From positions 43,100,630 through 43,164,629 of the forward strand of contig OY292274.1 in NCBI GenBank assembly GCA_958496175.1: a stretch of 64,000 nt of DNA, read 5' to 3'. The notes beneath the pieces are model-generated. The model ran no database searches and had not been told where the DNA came from. It saw only the letters and a program-made list of their open reading frames with translations. Positions within the stretch are counted from its first letter, which is position 1. Each line of letters begins with the position of its first letter. Shown piece by piece: positions 23,248 to 37,257 of this stretch. Source of the stretch: Sisyra terminalis (Eukaryota > Arthropoda > Insecta > Neuroptera > Sisyridae). Made by a program: the position numbers and the translations under genes.

Positions 23248-24984
23248 CTTGTTGTGTATGAAAGTTTGAAAACAATCAGTATATAACAACGAAAAATCTC
23301 TTCGTCCTGGAATTAAAATTGATGATTTCAAAAATAGAAATTGAAAATCTGTAAGCTCAATCAAAGCTCTTTTAAATATTTTCGGAATAAAAAATTTGAT
23401 TCTTTTCATATTTTGTTATAATAAGGGTAGCTGTGAGAACCGAAACGAATTATTCTCGTGTAATTTTCACTTTTATTTGCAAACAAATCATAATTAAATG
23501 GAACTGAAAATGGAAAATTATTCATACATATAAGTTGTTTATAAGTTGCGGGCAGTTACACACGTTTTTGTTAAGTGGTCACGTTAAGAAAACACCACAG
23601 CTTTGGTACACATGGCGTGATAGAGCTTGTGCGCCAATTTGTTTGTGAAAAAAAAACCAACCAACCCGCGACAATCTCATTCATTCTCCACTACCGACAT
23701 ACGTGAATTCGAGACGAGCATTGAAAGTTATGAGCCACAAAAAATCCAACGAGCAACGCTCACAACACGTTCAAACTAAACGTGAAAAAATAAAATTAAA
23801 TAAAAATTAATTAGTTTTCCGCGTATAGAGTATTTATAGACAACGACACCTAATGCATACTGATCGTTCCATCATCAGCGTCAGCAATTACCTAAACCTC
23901 AATGTATAGAGTTAAATCTGGATTGCAATAAGCAACTGAATGCAAAAGTCCAACATTTTCCATTAAATTTTTAACCTATAACAATCCAAATCTACACACA
24001 AAAAGCCGATAAAATTTCCACTGACCCCTCCTTTTTTTCGTCACGAAAATTGCATGGATATGTGCGAGCTACAATTGATACGGCTGATACTCACTCTTGA
24101 AAAATCCAATTCCAGATAGACAAACTATAGGGGTCTGTGCCCCCAACTGGGTGGCGTGAAACATAGGTGTGCATAAATAATATATGTATGTATGTTAAAT
24201 TTTCACTTTGCCGCTTTCCCAGACTGAAGAGGTGCTAATCTTGGCTTTTTTCCCGGAAATAATTTACACACGATTCGTGTTTTTCAAGATTGAACGATTC
24301 GATAAAAGAGGAGAACAGAAGAGTGATAAGAGGCTTCTCTTTACATTGGGGTTGTGTATCTTAAAAAATACGCTTCATTTTATTTAACGCTAATAGATAT
24401 GTGCTTGAAGAACAACTGTTTCGTTTCGAGTAGTGAGACACTTGTCTTAATTGTACTTAAACTTCTTCAAATAATAAACACACGGCCGCGTTATCAAATT
24501 GCGGGAAGACTTTTTACTTGTCTAATGGAGGGAAGAAATAGCGACCAATTGTCCCATTCAGACATGTTTTATTTGTCTGATTGTTCATATGTGCGGAAAA
24601 CGAAATGCTCTTCCTTAAAAAAATAAACAAACCGTTCTTACTCACTTAACACGCACACATTTATGTCACATTTGCAGTTGATTTTCCCTCATTTTCGCGT
24701 ATAACGTCGATACATCTGGCATTTTCCGGACGCATGTAATGTTTTTATAAATTCTCAGTTCGGTTTTTTTCCTACCAAATAGACTAAACAGCCAGATTTT
24801 CACAACGGAATAAAAATGAATTCGGAATAAAACGATTTTTGTTCAATTTATTTTAATATACTTCCTCAAAAATATTTAATTTTATAAAAGTACTTAACAA
24901 TCGCCGAATAAGCTAATATTTATTAAAAGTCATGAAAATTATAAAAAAAGACCTACATCGTGATGTTATTAGTGCAACATCTTT
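23248..24984. other. Non-coding stretch with a complex patch
   Basis: No gene recognised. About 23580-24330 is less AT-rich and more complex, including C-rich words such as GACCCCTCC (about 24025) and CCCCCAACTGGGTGG (about 24142). It could be a conserved regulatory block. A 90-codon frame at 24354-24626 has no family resemblance. Confidence 0.35.
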
Positions 24985-25140
24985 AATGTATTAAGAAGTC
25001 CAATACTGCAATATACTGAATGTCTATAGGGTCTATACCAGTAACCAAGAGTCTGTCCAAGAGGCCAGTAATCATTCCTATCTTTTGTGTACGAGGATGG
25101 TTGAATTCATTAGTATATGGATCTACATCCTTTCATATCC
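24985..25140 (-). pseudogene. Possible Penelope-like reverse transcriptase fragment
   Basis: On the - strand one frame of about 48 codons reads NEFNHPRTQKIGMITGLLDR and onward to a TAA. The form 'NHPxxxKxxxxxGLxDRxxxL' resembles the segment after the RT core in Penelope-like elements. No catalytic motif is present, so this is weak. A chance open frame remains possible. Confidence 0.3.
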
Positions 25141-25520
25141 ACTATCCTACTAAAAATAAATAAAATTATAAATATTGATATTTAAAAAAGTACAAATAAT
25201 TTGTATCTTTTGATTGTTTTAAATTCGTAAATGTGGTCTTTTATTTAATATATCCTTAAAAGTTGATTCATTTTTATGTAAATAAAACAGCTATTATAAC
25301 CACATCTCAAAATCCATATTTGGTGCGGCCACAAGGCATTTATATAGGGCCGTTAACGTCTATAATGCAGCCATAGTCAAATTTTAAGCCACTGGTCTGT
25401 ACGATGTACTGCCTCAAATTTGTGAGATAATATTTCTTGGTATTAAGAAATGTTTTTAAAGACTCCAATTTTTTAAGTTTAAAAGTAGGAAAAGGTGGCT
25501 TAAGGCTGGTAACGGAGAAT

Positions 25521-25815
25521 TCATTAATTACGTGAGATGTTTAAGGGTAGGGGAGGGGTGAGCAAAATTTCACCGAATCTTACGTAGAGGACAGGATTGT
25601 CTCGGTAAATATCATGTCATTTTTTTAAAATTGTTCTTTTAAATTATTTTAATGAAATTGAAACACAGATTTACATTGAACATTCCATTGCAAGTGCGCA
25701 TTTTAAAAAATCTCTCGTAATATTAGGGGAGGGGGTCGAGCAAAATCTCAAGAAATCTTACCAAAGGGGATGGGAGAGTCGAAAAATAGCTAAAATTTCC
25801 GCACGTAATTAATGA
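25521..25815. mobile_element. Small MITE with 14-bp perfect inverted ends
   Basis: TCATTAATTACGTG at 25521-25534 is repeated exactly as its reverse complement at 25802-25815. Inside are two similar direct segments, each with a G-rich block (GGGGAGGGG near 25550 and 25733) followed by GAGCAAAATCTCA-like and AATCTTAC-like words. They read as two diverged copies of an 80-100 bp unit. No coding capacity. The superfamily is not assigned because the target duplication is not clear. Confidence 0.6.
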
Positions 25816-28800
25816 TACCTCCTAAGTTATTGTTAAAGGCTTGAAAGTTTGAATTTCCCTGTGGTTCTAATAGAAAATTTTATTTTATTTCACTAAAAAC
25901 TTATCGAACTTTACAATGAGGCAAGAATATCTACCCACTTTGTATAAAATAACTATTTATTACTGAAAATTATAAACTCTTCAATGATCTGTACTGCGCC
26001 TAGAGGGCCTAATACGAATTAGCTGTTTGGGCAAAGCGGGGAAACATTACAAATGAAGAAAATCTTATACATACAATTTTTTAAAGTTTTATTAATATTA
26101 TTTTATAGTTATATTTTTCTTTGAATTAATGGTTATTTAAATGAAAATTTTAAATTTATTTTAAATGCTATAAGTTTTTAGCAATAAAATAATCTAAAAA
26201 ATCTTACAATATAATATTACTGTAGCAAAACTAAGACCTTAAGACTATCAAATTGACCAGCTTTAAGTAAATAATTTATTAATAAATCAATAATTCAAAG
26301 ATAGTATATAAAATAAAAGAAAGGCAGGAAAACAAGTTTTCGTCTTATTTACGTCATAAATAGCAAAAGTAAGAACTAAACCTTGAACAAGATGTATCCC
26401 GAGTAAGTACCCGTTTTGTCCAGAAATGAGGAACTTTTTTACTAATAGAGGTCGTATTTAAATTAATTTCTTAAAAGGCTAATATACTTAGTAGGTTAAT
26501 AAAGTAGGCCGCATAATTTGTATAGCTATAAATAAAACTTTGTTTTATAACTATAGTTTTTAAATTATTTAACAGTTTATTGCATTAAAAAACAATATCA
26601 AGTATAATTCTTACAAAAATGCGGAGTGAAAAAATACACTTAATGTAAAGTACGCGCTTTATGTAAGGTACCTTCTACTTAAGGCTACCTTCTCTTAAAT
26701 TTTAAAAATATAACAAGGGGTGGAGGCTTCAAGAATGTGGAGATTAGTAGTCTGGAACCTATATAGTAAAGTCGGGATTTATAATGCTTTTTTAATTAAA
26801 ACGGCGATAAATTTTATTTTACAATCCCTTTAAATTGAACTATTGGAAAAAGAATCAGACTATTTCATGGAAATATTTCTTTGTTATGTAAATCTTGAAT
26901 TTTTTACCTCACAGTTTCAAATTTCAAATTTTTAAGAAATTTGTTATTATTTTTAACAAGTCTACGAATGATTTTTCAAGTAATTGAGGGTTGTTCTTTT
27001 CATTTGTTTTTAATTTTCATTAAGATATACTGAAAATATCATTTCGCAAACAATATTTAATGGAACACGCTCAAAGTAGAAATCGCAACAACCATTGCAA
27101 TGGAAATGTTACAGCTTATCAATAGTATTCTCACTCCGAAAATCCGTACCATTGTGTGCCATTTCTGTATATTAGTGTGGGAACCAAAACAAGCAGATCG
27201 GGGTTACGAGCTGTGGATCCCAATATCAACTGAACCTCCATTGCTCATTCCTCGAAATATTTGAGTTATCGCTCAATATTACAAACACACATATACCTCT
27301 GTGGTTTCGTAAATTATTGCTGCAATTATCACAGAAAATAAAATTAAAATTCACCCAGTCACCCTACCGATGACCTTTGCCATTTAAATCTTGTTCGGAT
27401 GTAGGTAATTTACCAAAGACATGGAGGAGTTAATTCTGAAAAATCGTGTGAAATAAAATGCTGAGTGTTTGAATCCTTTTCGGTTCATGTTCCACGATCG
27501 TTTATCCGTTTCGGTTTGTTTCAACCATGTGCTGTGTTGAAATAAGATGTGGAAAATGTTAAGGATAATGGAAAACTAAGCAGAGTTTGATGAAAAGGGT
27601 GAGGATCGATTCATACGATCATTCGTCGCTTGTAATGCCAAGTTAAAGTAACATTTAACTTTCGTTAAAAATAAGATGTTCGATCAAACACATTTTAAGT
27701 GTAACATGAAAAGGGCGCTCAAGTTCTTTGCAAAACTTTAATAAAAGAAGAAAAAAATTACCTTGTACTCGTCTCTGCAACATTTCCTGACGTTTTATTT
27801 GACGATTGTAACTGAAAAAAAGGAAAAATTACAATTAATATCAATTCGAACACTGGCGAATATTTGTTTTAAATTGGTGCAGCATAAAGAAAGACAAAAA
27901 ATATTTCTTATTATTCCTTAAATTTATTCTACTTCTTAAAAGTTGTTTCTATCTTTACTTATCTTTTTTATGAAAAATTGAACTAATTTGGCTTTGCAAA
28001 TATATATATAATTTTTCCAAACCTATTTCTCTTTAATCTGACAAAAAAATCACTAGATGGTCTACATATTTTAAATGAAAAATCCAAATAGCGTATACAA
28101 GAGTTCTGGGTTCTTAAACATTTTCCTTATAACCATTACGTATATCCATGTCTGACAATAATACTCAAGCGAAAATAAAATATGTAAGCCGTCTATCTAT
28201 TTTAATTTCAATATACTATCCAATACTTCGTTTTATATACATAAATATATTTAGTTAGTGTGATTAGTATGAATTTTGATACATAAAAGAGTATTATGAT
28301 TTCTATGGTTTGTGCATAGATAACGGCCCTAATGGCCAATACGATAAAGGCTTGAAGAAATTGAACTATGTCAACAGTTTTAGATAATATTATTTTTATG
28401 ATTTATTGAAGAGAATAATTTTTACTTTTGTCATATGGTACGATTTAATAAATTTGAAATTAAATGGAACTTCATATTTTACAAGCTAGCATTTTTTTTA
28501 TAGTTTACCTAATTAAATATGGTACAGAGAAATACTAAGGCTCTATGAGAATTGACTGTTTCTGTTTTAATCATGTATCTTTGATATTCTGGTCCAATTT
28601 ATTAATTCATTAATTCATCTTCTGAGTTATACTTCTTTAGGCGCAGTATGATTGAGAAAAATCAATATGTTACAGGAGTTAATTTTGACTCTTACGTTCA
28701 CTCAATAGTTAAGTTTTTTCTCTTATATTCAAAATATGAACGATGTCAACTACGCGAAATAGTTCAATGCTTTTTAAAATGAAAAGCAACCTTTAAGGTT

Positions 28801-29292
28801 GAAAATTTTGTGAATTAACACTTTTTATTTACATATTTTGAATTTTTAACTGAATTAAAATAAAAACACATTTTTTTAAATAAATAGCATAATAGCCAAA
28901 TATCGGTATATAGATATATGTCAATTAAGCCAGAGAACAGGAAATGTAAACATGTGTAAGTGAAAATCAAATATAATAATCAGTATCTTAAATTTAAAGC
29001 AACTGATTGTCGTTATTTCTTTCATTAGTCATTTCAATTCTTTTCAAAAGTATTTGAGTGGGTAACTAAAACAAGTAAAGAGCATGCGCTTATTTGTATA
29101 TATCTTTCTTTATGTATATCAGAAAACACAAGACCTTTACAAGAAAGCATAATTTCTTCCATGCATCCATCAGTAAACACACTTTTTTATTATAAATCTA
29201 TTGGCTCTTTATGTAAACTGGAACTTAAGGTAGCTCGAGCAATTTCCCAGTTGATAAAGTAGGAATTGCCATACAGTAAAATATGATAACTG
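25816..29292. other. AT-rich non-coding stretch
   Basis: No gene recognised. About 27060-27440 is more complex, with words such as GGGGTTACGAGCTGTGG near 27203, and lacks open frames of note. The rest is homopolymer-rich AT sequence. Confidence 0.4.
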
Positions 29293-29535
29293 ATGTACTG
29301 CATTAAAGAACGAAAATTTCGATATATAGGCCATATGATGAGAAGGGGAAACTATGAAATACTGGGACTCATTATAGAGAGAAAGCTTCTTGAAAAAAGA
29401 TCAGTGAGGAGAGGACAGAATTTATGGTTCAATGATTTTCGGTACTGGTATGGTCTCTCAGCAATGGATACCTTGGAAACAGCAGTTTTCAAAATTATAT
29501 CGACCATTTGGATTAGCGACATTCGGCAGTCTTAG
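29293..29535 (+). pseudogene. LINE pol C-terminal relic
   Basis: An 80-codon open frame contains ERKFRYIGHMMRRGNYEI, then GLIIERKLLEKRSVRRGQ and LWFNDFRYWYGLSAMDTLET. This matches, in order, the C-terminal domain of many insect LINE pol proteins ('RRKLxYLGHIMRxxKYxLLQLIIxGKxxGxRxxGRRxxSWLxNLRxWF'). The frame is intact here, but the RT core upstream is gone. It is a decayed 3' fragment on the + strand and belongs to a different subfamily from the relic at 15.3 kb. Confidence 0.65.
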
Positions 29536-29856
29536 ACGATGGAGTAAAAAGAAGAACATTTACCTATGATTAATAATTAACAACGTCATAGTCACTTATA
29601 AACACTTATTGTCTATTATATTTGTCATTTTCATGGAATATGTTAGTGATAATCTCATCAAAATATCGAAGAGATAATTAAAGACCATTTAAAGATTTTT
29701 GATTTTCACTTCAGAAAAAACTAAACAGATTTTTTGAAACGTTTTAAAATGCAAACATTTGCCATTAAACTTAATGATTTCCACCAAAATAGAAAATGAA
29801 CTATAAAACTGCATTACATCCCTTCTGATTTTAAATTTCACTTTAAATTTCACTTT

Positions 29857-30083
29857 TGGCTCATATTTCTTTTAGAACTGTCAAATCTCGCAACGTTGCA
29901 TTTTCTACTTTGTTTTTTTTTTTTTATTCGCGAATAATCAATACACAAGGGAAATTAAACCACGAAAGGGAAAACTATTTCATAGTAAAATTAGATTAAC
30001 AAAAAAATCGTAAATAGAATAAGAAACAAAGTAGAAAACGGAATGTTGCCAGATTTGACGGTTCTAAAAGGCACATGGGCCCT
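29857..30083. mobile_element. Small MITE with inverted repeats of about 55 bp
   Basis: About 29857-29912 pairs with the reverse complement of 30026-30083. Shared words include CTTTTAGAAC, GTCAAATCT and TTTTCTACTTTG, with scattered differences. The centre is a T-run and AT-rich sequence with TTCGCGAA near 29927. It has no coding capacity and is about 227 bp long. The target duplication is not clear, so the family is not named. Confidence 0.6.
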
Positions 30084-33000
30084 GTTTTCTATAATGGTTG
30101 AAGATATTCTTTTTGGGTAGTTTTTTCTTTATAAGTTGCATGTACAATAAATGTACTATATAGTTTGATCTTTCTGAAAAAAAAAAATATACTGAATAAA
30201 AGACCTTGCTCTAGCATTAATTAATTTTACATTAATTTTTTGTCTAACAATAATTTTTCAAAACTTTTTCCTCTGCAACAAATTTGGTGACCCTTATTTA
30301 CTAACTTATTTACCCTTAGTTACCTAAAAGCCCAAACTCTTTGGGAAGATTCATATTTCATATTTTTGTGTCTTGTTACTCAATAAATGTAAAATTAAAT
30401 TCGTTGATTTCGATATCAATCATTAAAGTTTAATAATTGTGATAGCATTTTCTTTATAATAATACCTCCAATAATATTTAATATTAAGGTTATGGAAGAC
30501 TTTAGATGAGTTTTTATAACCATAAATTTTAAAAGAAAAATTCAGAGCTTAAAATGTGTAAAATATATTTGATTTTTTGCAACAAAAGCATTCGGTAATC
30601 AAAGTTTTTCTTGATTATTTAAAAGAAAATTGTTCATGGTTTAAGAACTAATAAAGCAAAGTTGAAGTCACTTTCTTCGACTGGAAGATCGGATGAAACT
30701 TTTTATTCTAATCGTTGAGCTTTACTGTTTAACTGCAAGTTTGAAAATCGTTTCCCTTTCTTCGCTGGCGGACTATGAATAGTAATTATGCGATTTTTCC
30801 TTTGAGGTTTCAAGTTCCGGATTGGAAAGAAAACGTTCAAACGTAAATGATCTCTTATTTGTTATACTTCCCCTAAAGCCCCTAAAGACGGTCGGCACCG
30901 ATCTTTGAATTCTTTGCATTGCCAAACGCATCGTTCACATTTAACCTCTCACACTACCATACCATGCTTAAAATACATTCGCACTTATAGATAGAAAATG
31001 TTAAAATGTTGCCCATTTTGTATAATTCCTTTCTCGTCTTTCACTCGGAAAGTAACCAAAAAGTTTCCAGCATTATTCTCTTCGAAGCCTCTAGAGACCA
31101 TTTGTTCCATGTAACTTCTTTGTGTTTTTTGATAAGAGTAATTTGAATATTGTAATTGAATTTTTTGTTATTTGAAAAAAAAATGTAAATCGATGATTAC
31201 TCTAAATTTAAAATAACTCTAAGCAGTTGTTTTAAAAAGTAACTAAGCCGCTTAGTTTTTTTCGTTTTCAATGATTAATTTTTTTCCAACATCTTTTTAC
31301 TAAGTTAAATTTATTTTTTTATGATTGGATTATTTATTGTTCAGGATTTTAAGTTCAACAAAAATAGAAATTTTACCTTATCAAATGGACGTTTTACGAT
31401 TTCCATAAAACGCTCCATTTTGTAAAAAAGGGTCAGAAGAAATAAAAACAGAGCACAATTTTCACTGAACAAATAAATCAAAGCACTGTAATCACATTAA
31501 GTTTGTTAGTATAACTCGAATGACTGTCAAAAATCTACTACAGTGAGGAAAATTGTAAAGTTTTAGGTCACTTAAGAGTGTTTATAAAAAGATGCGCCGT
31601 GGAAATCGCCCGCAACCAATCCACACGAAAATTACAAAAAATACATTTCATCAAAAGTAACTTTATTTCACTTTTCCGGATCTAAAACAAAAAAAGACGT
31701 ATTTTCTACGAGGAAATTATACCGGCCTGCAAAAAAACACACCGTCTCCGGCCCAATTTTGTCATTTATTTTCGAATCAAAAATAAATTACAACTTTTCA
31801 TTTTTCCTCTTTCAAATTATTGTCGTTTTCTGGTGCGGATTTTCAAGATTTATTTTTAAACAGCATTTCACGTGTTTCTCACATTCCTCACAAGCGTTTA
31901 AAAATAGCCACCCTCTGCTGTCCACCTGCCCCCGCAACACTTAACAATCACGAAGTGTTTTGCTTCGTACTTCATAATAAATAAACGAAAGTCATTTTCA
32001 ATAACGTGTTCCGTTTATTAACGCAAAATTGAAATTAACGTAAAATTTAATACAAAACAATGAGCATTTTAAAACTAAAAGTTTTTTTTGAAAATCATCA
32101 ACAATGGGTTATTAAAAAGAACCATCAATGGTTAAATAACAGGTTCTAAACAGTTATTTAAAGCAATTCATTTGATGCATTCAACTAAGTATTGAAGGCG
32201 TAAGATTAAAAAATGCAAAAATTATAATTTCCCAAATACCTATCTTCTTTCAAATCAAATCAATGTATTCGCTTTGTGAGAAGCTATGGTAGGGGAAGCC
32301 AAATTGACACAAGCGTTCCCAGTGGCTCGTTTAAGCATTAGAGAAGGCTATTTTTAAAGAAATTGTAACCAAATACACATGAGAATTATGACTTTGTTTT
32401 ATTCTAACAACTATATCGAAAATGAAACACCAGAGTTGTGTTGTATATTGAAAAAAATCCAGCAGGAAAAATGAATGTAAATTTAATAAATTTTTAACAA
32501 CCAAAGAGAAAATACGCCAATGAAGTTCCAAGAAAACTGCTGTCAGAAGGTGAAAGTAAGTAAGACTATAACCCTAGTTTTATCAATCGGATCAATAATT
32601 CAGAGCAATAGCAAATGTTTGAAAAATTAATAAGTTATAAAAATTAAACATTTTTTTGAAGTAAGTAATTAAGGAAATAATATTTATAAATACTTAATCT
32701 TGATTTGTAATTCAAATTCTAATTCTATAAGTATTTTTTTTTGACAACTATTTAATTACTTTTTACACTTATTTGTCTTCTATCATTTTTTGAATTTGAT
32801 ATACATTTAAAGTAACTTAACCTAATGCGTATTGCGTTATTCTTTGTTTTTAATAATTCAACTTACATGTTTTCGATTAAATTCACTCAAATATAAAACT
32901 AAAATCAAAATAAATAGTTACACATTTCTTAACATGATTATTTTTTCTCTTATTTGTAATAAATAGTTTTTATTCTAAAAAAGATTATCAACATGTACAT

Positions 33001-35664
33001 AAAAATAAATTTTAAGATATAAAGTATAGTATGTAGTAAGTATAGTATACAGTATAGTATAGTGTAAGAATAGTATAGCCTCCTGTAGTTCATATATTAT
33101 CTGGCACTGCAGTCACACACATAGCCAATATAAAAAAGATACAATTATAAATTAATTAAATATAAATAAGAAGGTGGTTACAAAAATCATAAAATCTTTG
33201 TAACCAAGTTTTGGAGTGAATATTTCTTAAATTAAATTTAACAAAACATTGTAATTTAACGATGCGATCTCAAAGTTACTTAAAATATAAAGGGTACTAA
33301 AACAGTAATATTATTTTCTCTTTACTTCTTTAAGTGTTACTTTAAGCTCAACAGCTGCGCTTTTCTTCTTTAAAACTTTTAGATATCGGTTAAAATCCAC
33401 GTTATTTCGTTTAAATCAGATTCCACCAAAGTTGTCTTATTGCTTTTGTCGTACTCTTCTAAATGAACAAAACTTAAATTTAAAGGTACAGTTTTGGTAA
33501 GGAAACATAGACAAAAGAGAAATGCATACTAATTAACACTTCCCTGCATAGAATGCAGGAAATGATTAAATAATCATTGAGCTTCGAGAAATGCCTAACT
33601 GGATTTTGAAACCAATATTACATCTACAAAGAAACCAAAAAATTGATTACTTTTAAGTAGGCACTACTTTTCCATGGGAAACCCAAATTTTAAGAGACAA
33701 ATAAGGAATTATCTTAAAAGAAATTATGAAAGCACAAATTGCGTAACAAGCTTGTTGTTTTTAATAACTAGCAACAGTTTTCAGCCTTTATTAAAGCAAG
33801 ACATGATCTTCGGGAAAATTAATTCTATTGATTTGAACGAAATTGGTTTTATGTTTGTCATTAATATTGAACTATATAAAAGCACTTAGGTGGAAAGTTT
33901 GTATATTCATGTAATGCATATAAATCACGTTTAATGTTTTCAATCAGTTTTTATTGAGAAAAACTTATAATAAAATCGTCCCCTTTGCTACCACCTCATT
34001 TCAATAAAACGAACATTGAGGAGACTCATAATTTCAAGCACACTGAAACTAAAATCTTTTTCTATTGAAAATGAAAATTTATTTCCCATTATGTTTCGAT
34101 GAAATAATAATTGATTTTAGAATGAAAACAATACTATATCTGTTTGGGAAATTAGATGAAATTGTGTTTTTTTTCTCTCGTATTTATTAGATCTCTATAA
34201 AACTCAATTTTAAGTCGGCAATGTCTACTGGAAATTCGCTAATTATTTACCCACCGAAAAAAATTAAATAAAACAAAACCAAATTAAACGGGGAAATAAT
34301 TTGCCTCCCACATTCGCGTAATTAAATTTTACGATATAATCCTGGCATTTAAATGCCAACAACTCCATAAAAGCCATAGTCAATTAAATTAATTCAACGC
34401 TAGGAAAATTAGCTTAATTTCTAGAAATAGAGGCCAAGAAAATCGTGGCTAGACTTTCGCACTGAAGTCTCTCTGAATAAATGAATAAAATCCATGTAAA
34501 AAAGCGACCAATGAGCCAATTGCACTCCATGATAAAATATCAATTTTCGGCAGATTATTCCGATTTGAATAAAAGTAAGATTTCCGTTTTGAATATTTGA
34601 TCGTTTTTAATTCGTACGCTGAGAAACCCTTGAGCGGGCAATTTGTTGGTTACGGAACAAAATAATTTGCATTATCCACGCTGAGGGACATTTGCTGATC
34701 TGAATACAAATGGTTAATTGTGTAATCACATGCGTTCTCAAGAATGAGTGGTCTTCCTTCCCGGTATTCGGTTTATATTTGTGGCCACGAGTTGCGGATT
34801 CTGTCGTTAAACCAAACATCATTGATTCCATCACGTTTCGTTCTATATAAATAACAAGCGAAAAAAAATTAAATAAATATCAAATAATAAATTTTTAATT
34901 CAAAAAAACAGAGCGCTCTTTTATGGAACGCCGTCTTCTTTATGCCCACAATGAAGCTCTGGCGTGATTTCAAGTAGAGAAACCGGAACGCAAAGTACGA
35001 GCAGTGCAAAAAAGAAGAGCTTTCAATGGGAACAGTAGTACGAGCCGAGCTTTTCTGTTTCGTTAGCGTGTTGAATGATCGTAAACGCGGACAAAAGGCG
35101 CTTTAATTACACGCCGCACTAATTATGATTTGTAATAAAAACATCTGTTTCGACATCCATGTTTCAAGCGGCCATAAATGGTAGCAATATACCTACACTA
35201 TAATAAAAGGCTTATCTGTATTATTATTTGTGAAAAAATCAAAAAAATATTTTCGCTATGCTTTAATTTTCAGTCTATTTACCACAAGAACAATAAACAT
35301 TATTTTCCTGGTGATTTTTAAATTGAAAATAATGATCTTTAAACAATCAATCATTGTTTCTTTGAATTATATATATACTAGTTATTTACCTTTTATAAAA
35401 ATTGGAATATATAGAAACTTGATTTTTCCATTATCCAGTCATCGTTCAAATGTAGTTAATCATCGATTGAGTTTAAGATATTTTAAGCGGCTTCTGCTAT
35501 AGCCGTAACAAAAAATTTCTATGATTTTTGTTTTTAATTATATATTTATATTTCCCTTAGAGATAACTTTTTACTATAAAGCACTTTAAATACAAAAAAC
35601 TTCTTGGAATTAAAAAAAAACTAGTTCTTCATCTTTGTAAAATTTATGAATAATTGAAGCTTTG
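30084..35664. other. AT-rich non-coding stretch with complex patches
   Basis: No gene recognised. More complex, lower-AT patches occur at about 30860-31110 and 34590-35130 and are candidates for conserved non-coding DNA. About 33028-33078 has imperfect AGTATAGTAT repeats. A small hairpin, CCTGCATAGAATGCAGG, lies at 33543-33559. The short frames in this interval (for example 33674-33889 and 34607-34834) show no family resemblance. Confidence 0.35.
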
Positions 35665-35665
35665 A

Positions 35666-36056
35666 TAAACAATATAGGCAAATAATAAAGGATATTTAAT
35701 ATTTTTTTTAATATTTTCTCAATTTCATTAATTTTGTTACTCGTCTTGTAAAAGGTGCATCCTTGCATATAAGAACCTGATAGACATTTATAAATTTTGA
35801 AATAAAATAGTTTAATTGATTAAAATTAGAAACAATGATCAACACTCTTGTATATATATATATATATATATATATACAAGAGTGTTGATCATTGTTTCTA
35901 CTTTTAATCAATTAAACTATTTTATTTCAAAATTTATAAATGTCTATCAGGTTCTTATATGCAAGGATGCACCTTTTACAAGACGAGTAACAAAATTAAT
36001 GAAATTGAGAAAATATTAAAAAAAATATTAAATATCCTTTATTATTTGCCTATATT

Positions 36057-36063
<7 letters not shown>
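35666..36063. repeat. Near-perfect 398-bp AT-rich palindrome
   Basis: The left arm (about 35666-35852) and right arm (about 35877-36063) are reverse complements over about 187 bp. I found one mismatch (TAAAATTAGAAAC against TAAAAGTAGAAAC). They are separated by a TA-dinucleotide spacer of about 24 bp. The two arms therefore encode almost the same 67-codon frame on opposite strands, which is a consequence of symmetry, not a gene. Such an arrangement can extrude a cruciform and is normally unstable, so the near-identity implies a recent origin or an assembly artefact. Confidence 0.85.
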
Positions 36064-37060
<997 letters not shown>

Positions 37061-37064
37061 TATA

Positions 37065-37257
37065 TGTAGGATTTTAGTTTGGTTTGATGAATAATTTAGT
37101 GAAATTGTACTAAGTTATTTATTTAAAAGAATGATACAACTCAATCAAGATACAAAATACGAATTGCTTCTCCAGTTATTATTTTCGCCGGGCGTCCCTC
37201 TTTTTTTCTGTCAAAAACCCCGCCTTCCTCGATTCTCTAAATACATGAAATCCTACA
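37065..37257 (-). repeat. 3' LTR of the gypsy element
   Basis: It runs TGTAGGATTT...AAATCCTACA, so the two ends are perfect 10-bp inverted repeats. It differs from the other LTR at one base (GGTTTGATG here, GGTTCGATG there). The integrase frame runs into it and stops at 37237-37239. An AATAAAT poly(A)-like signal is present on the - strand. Confidence 0.95.
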
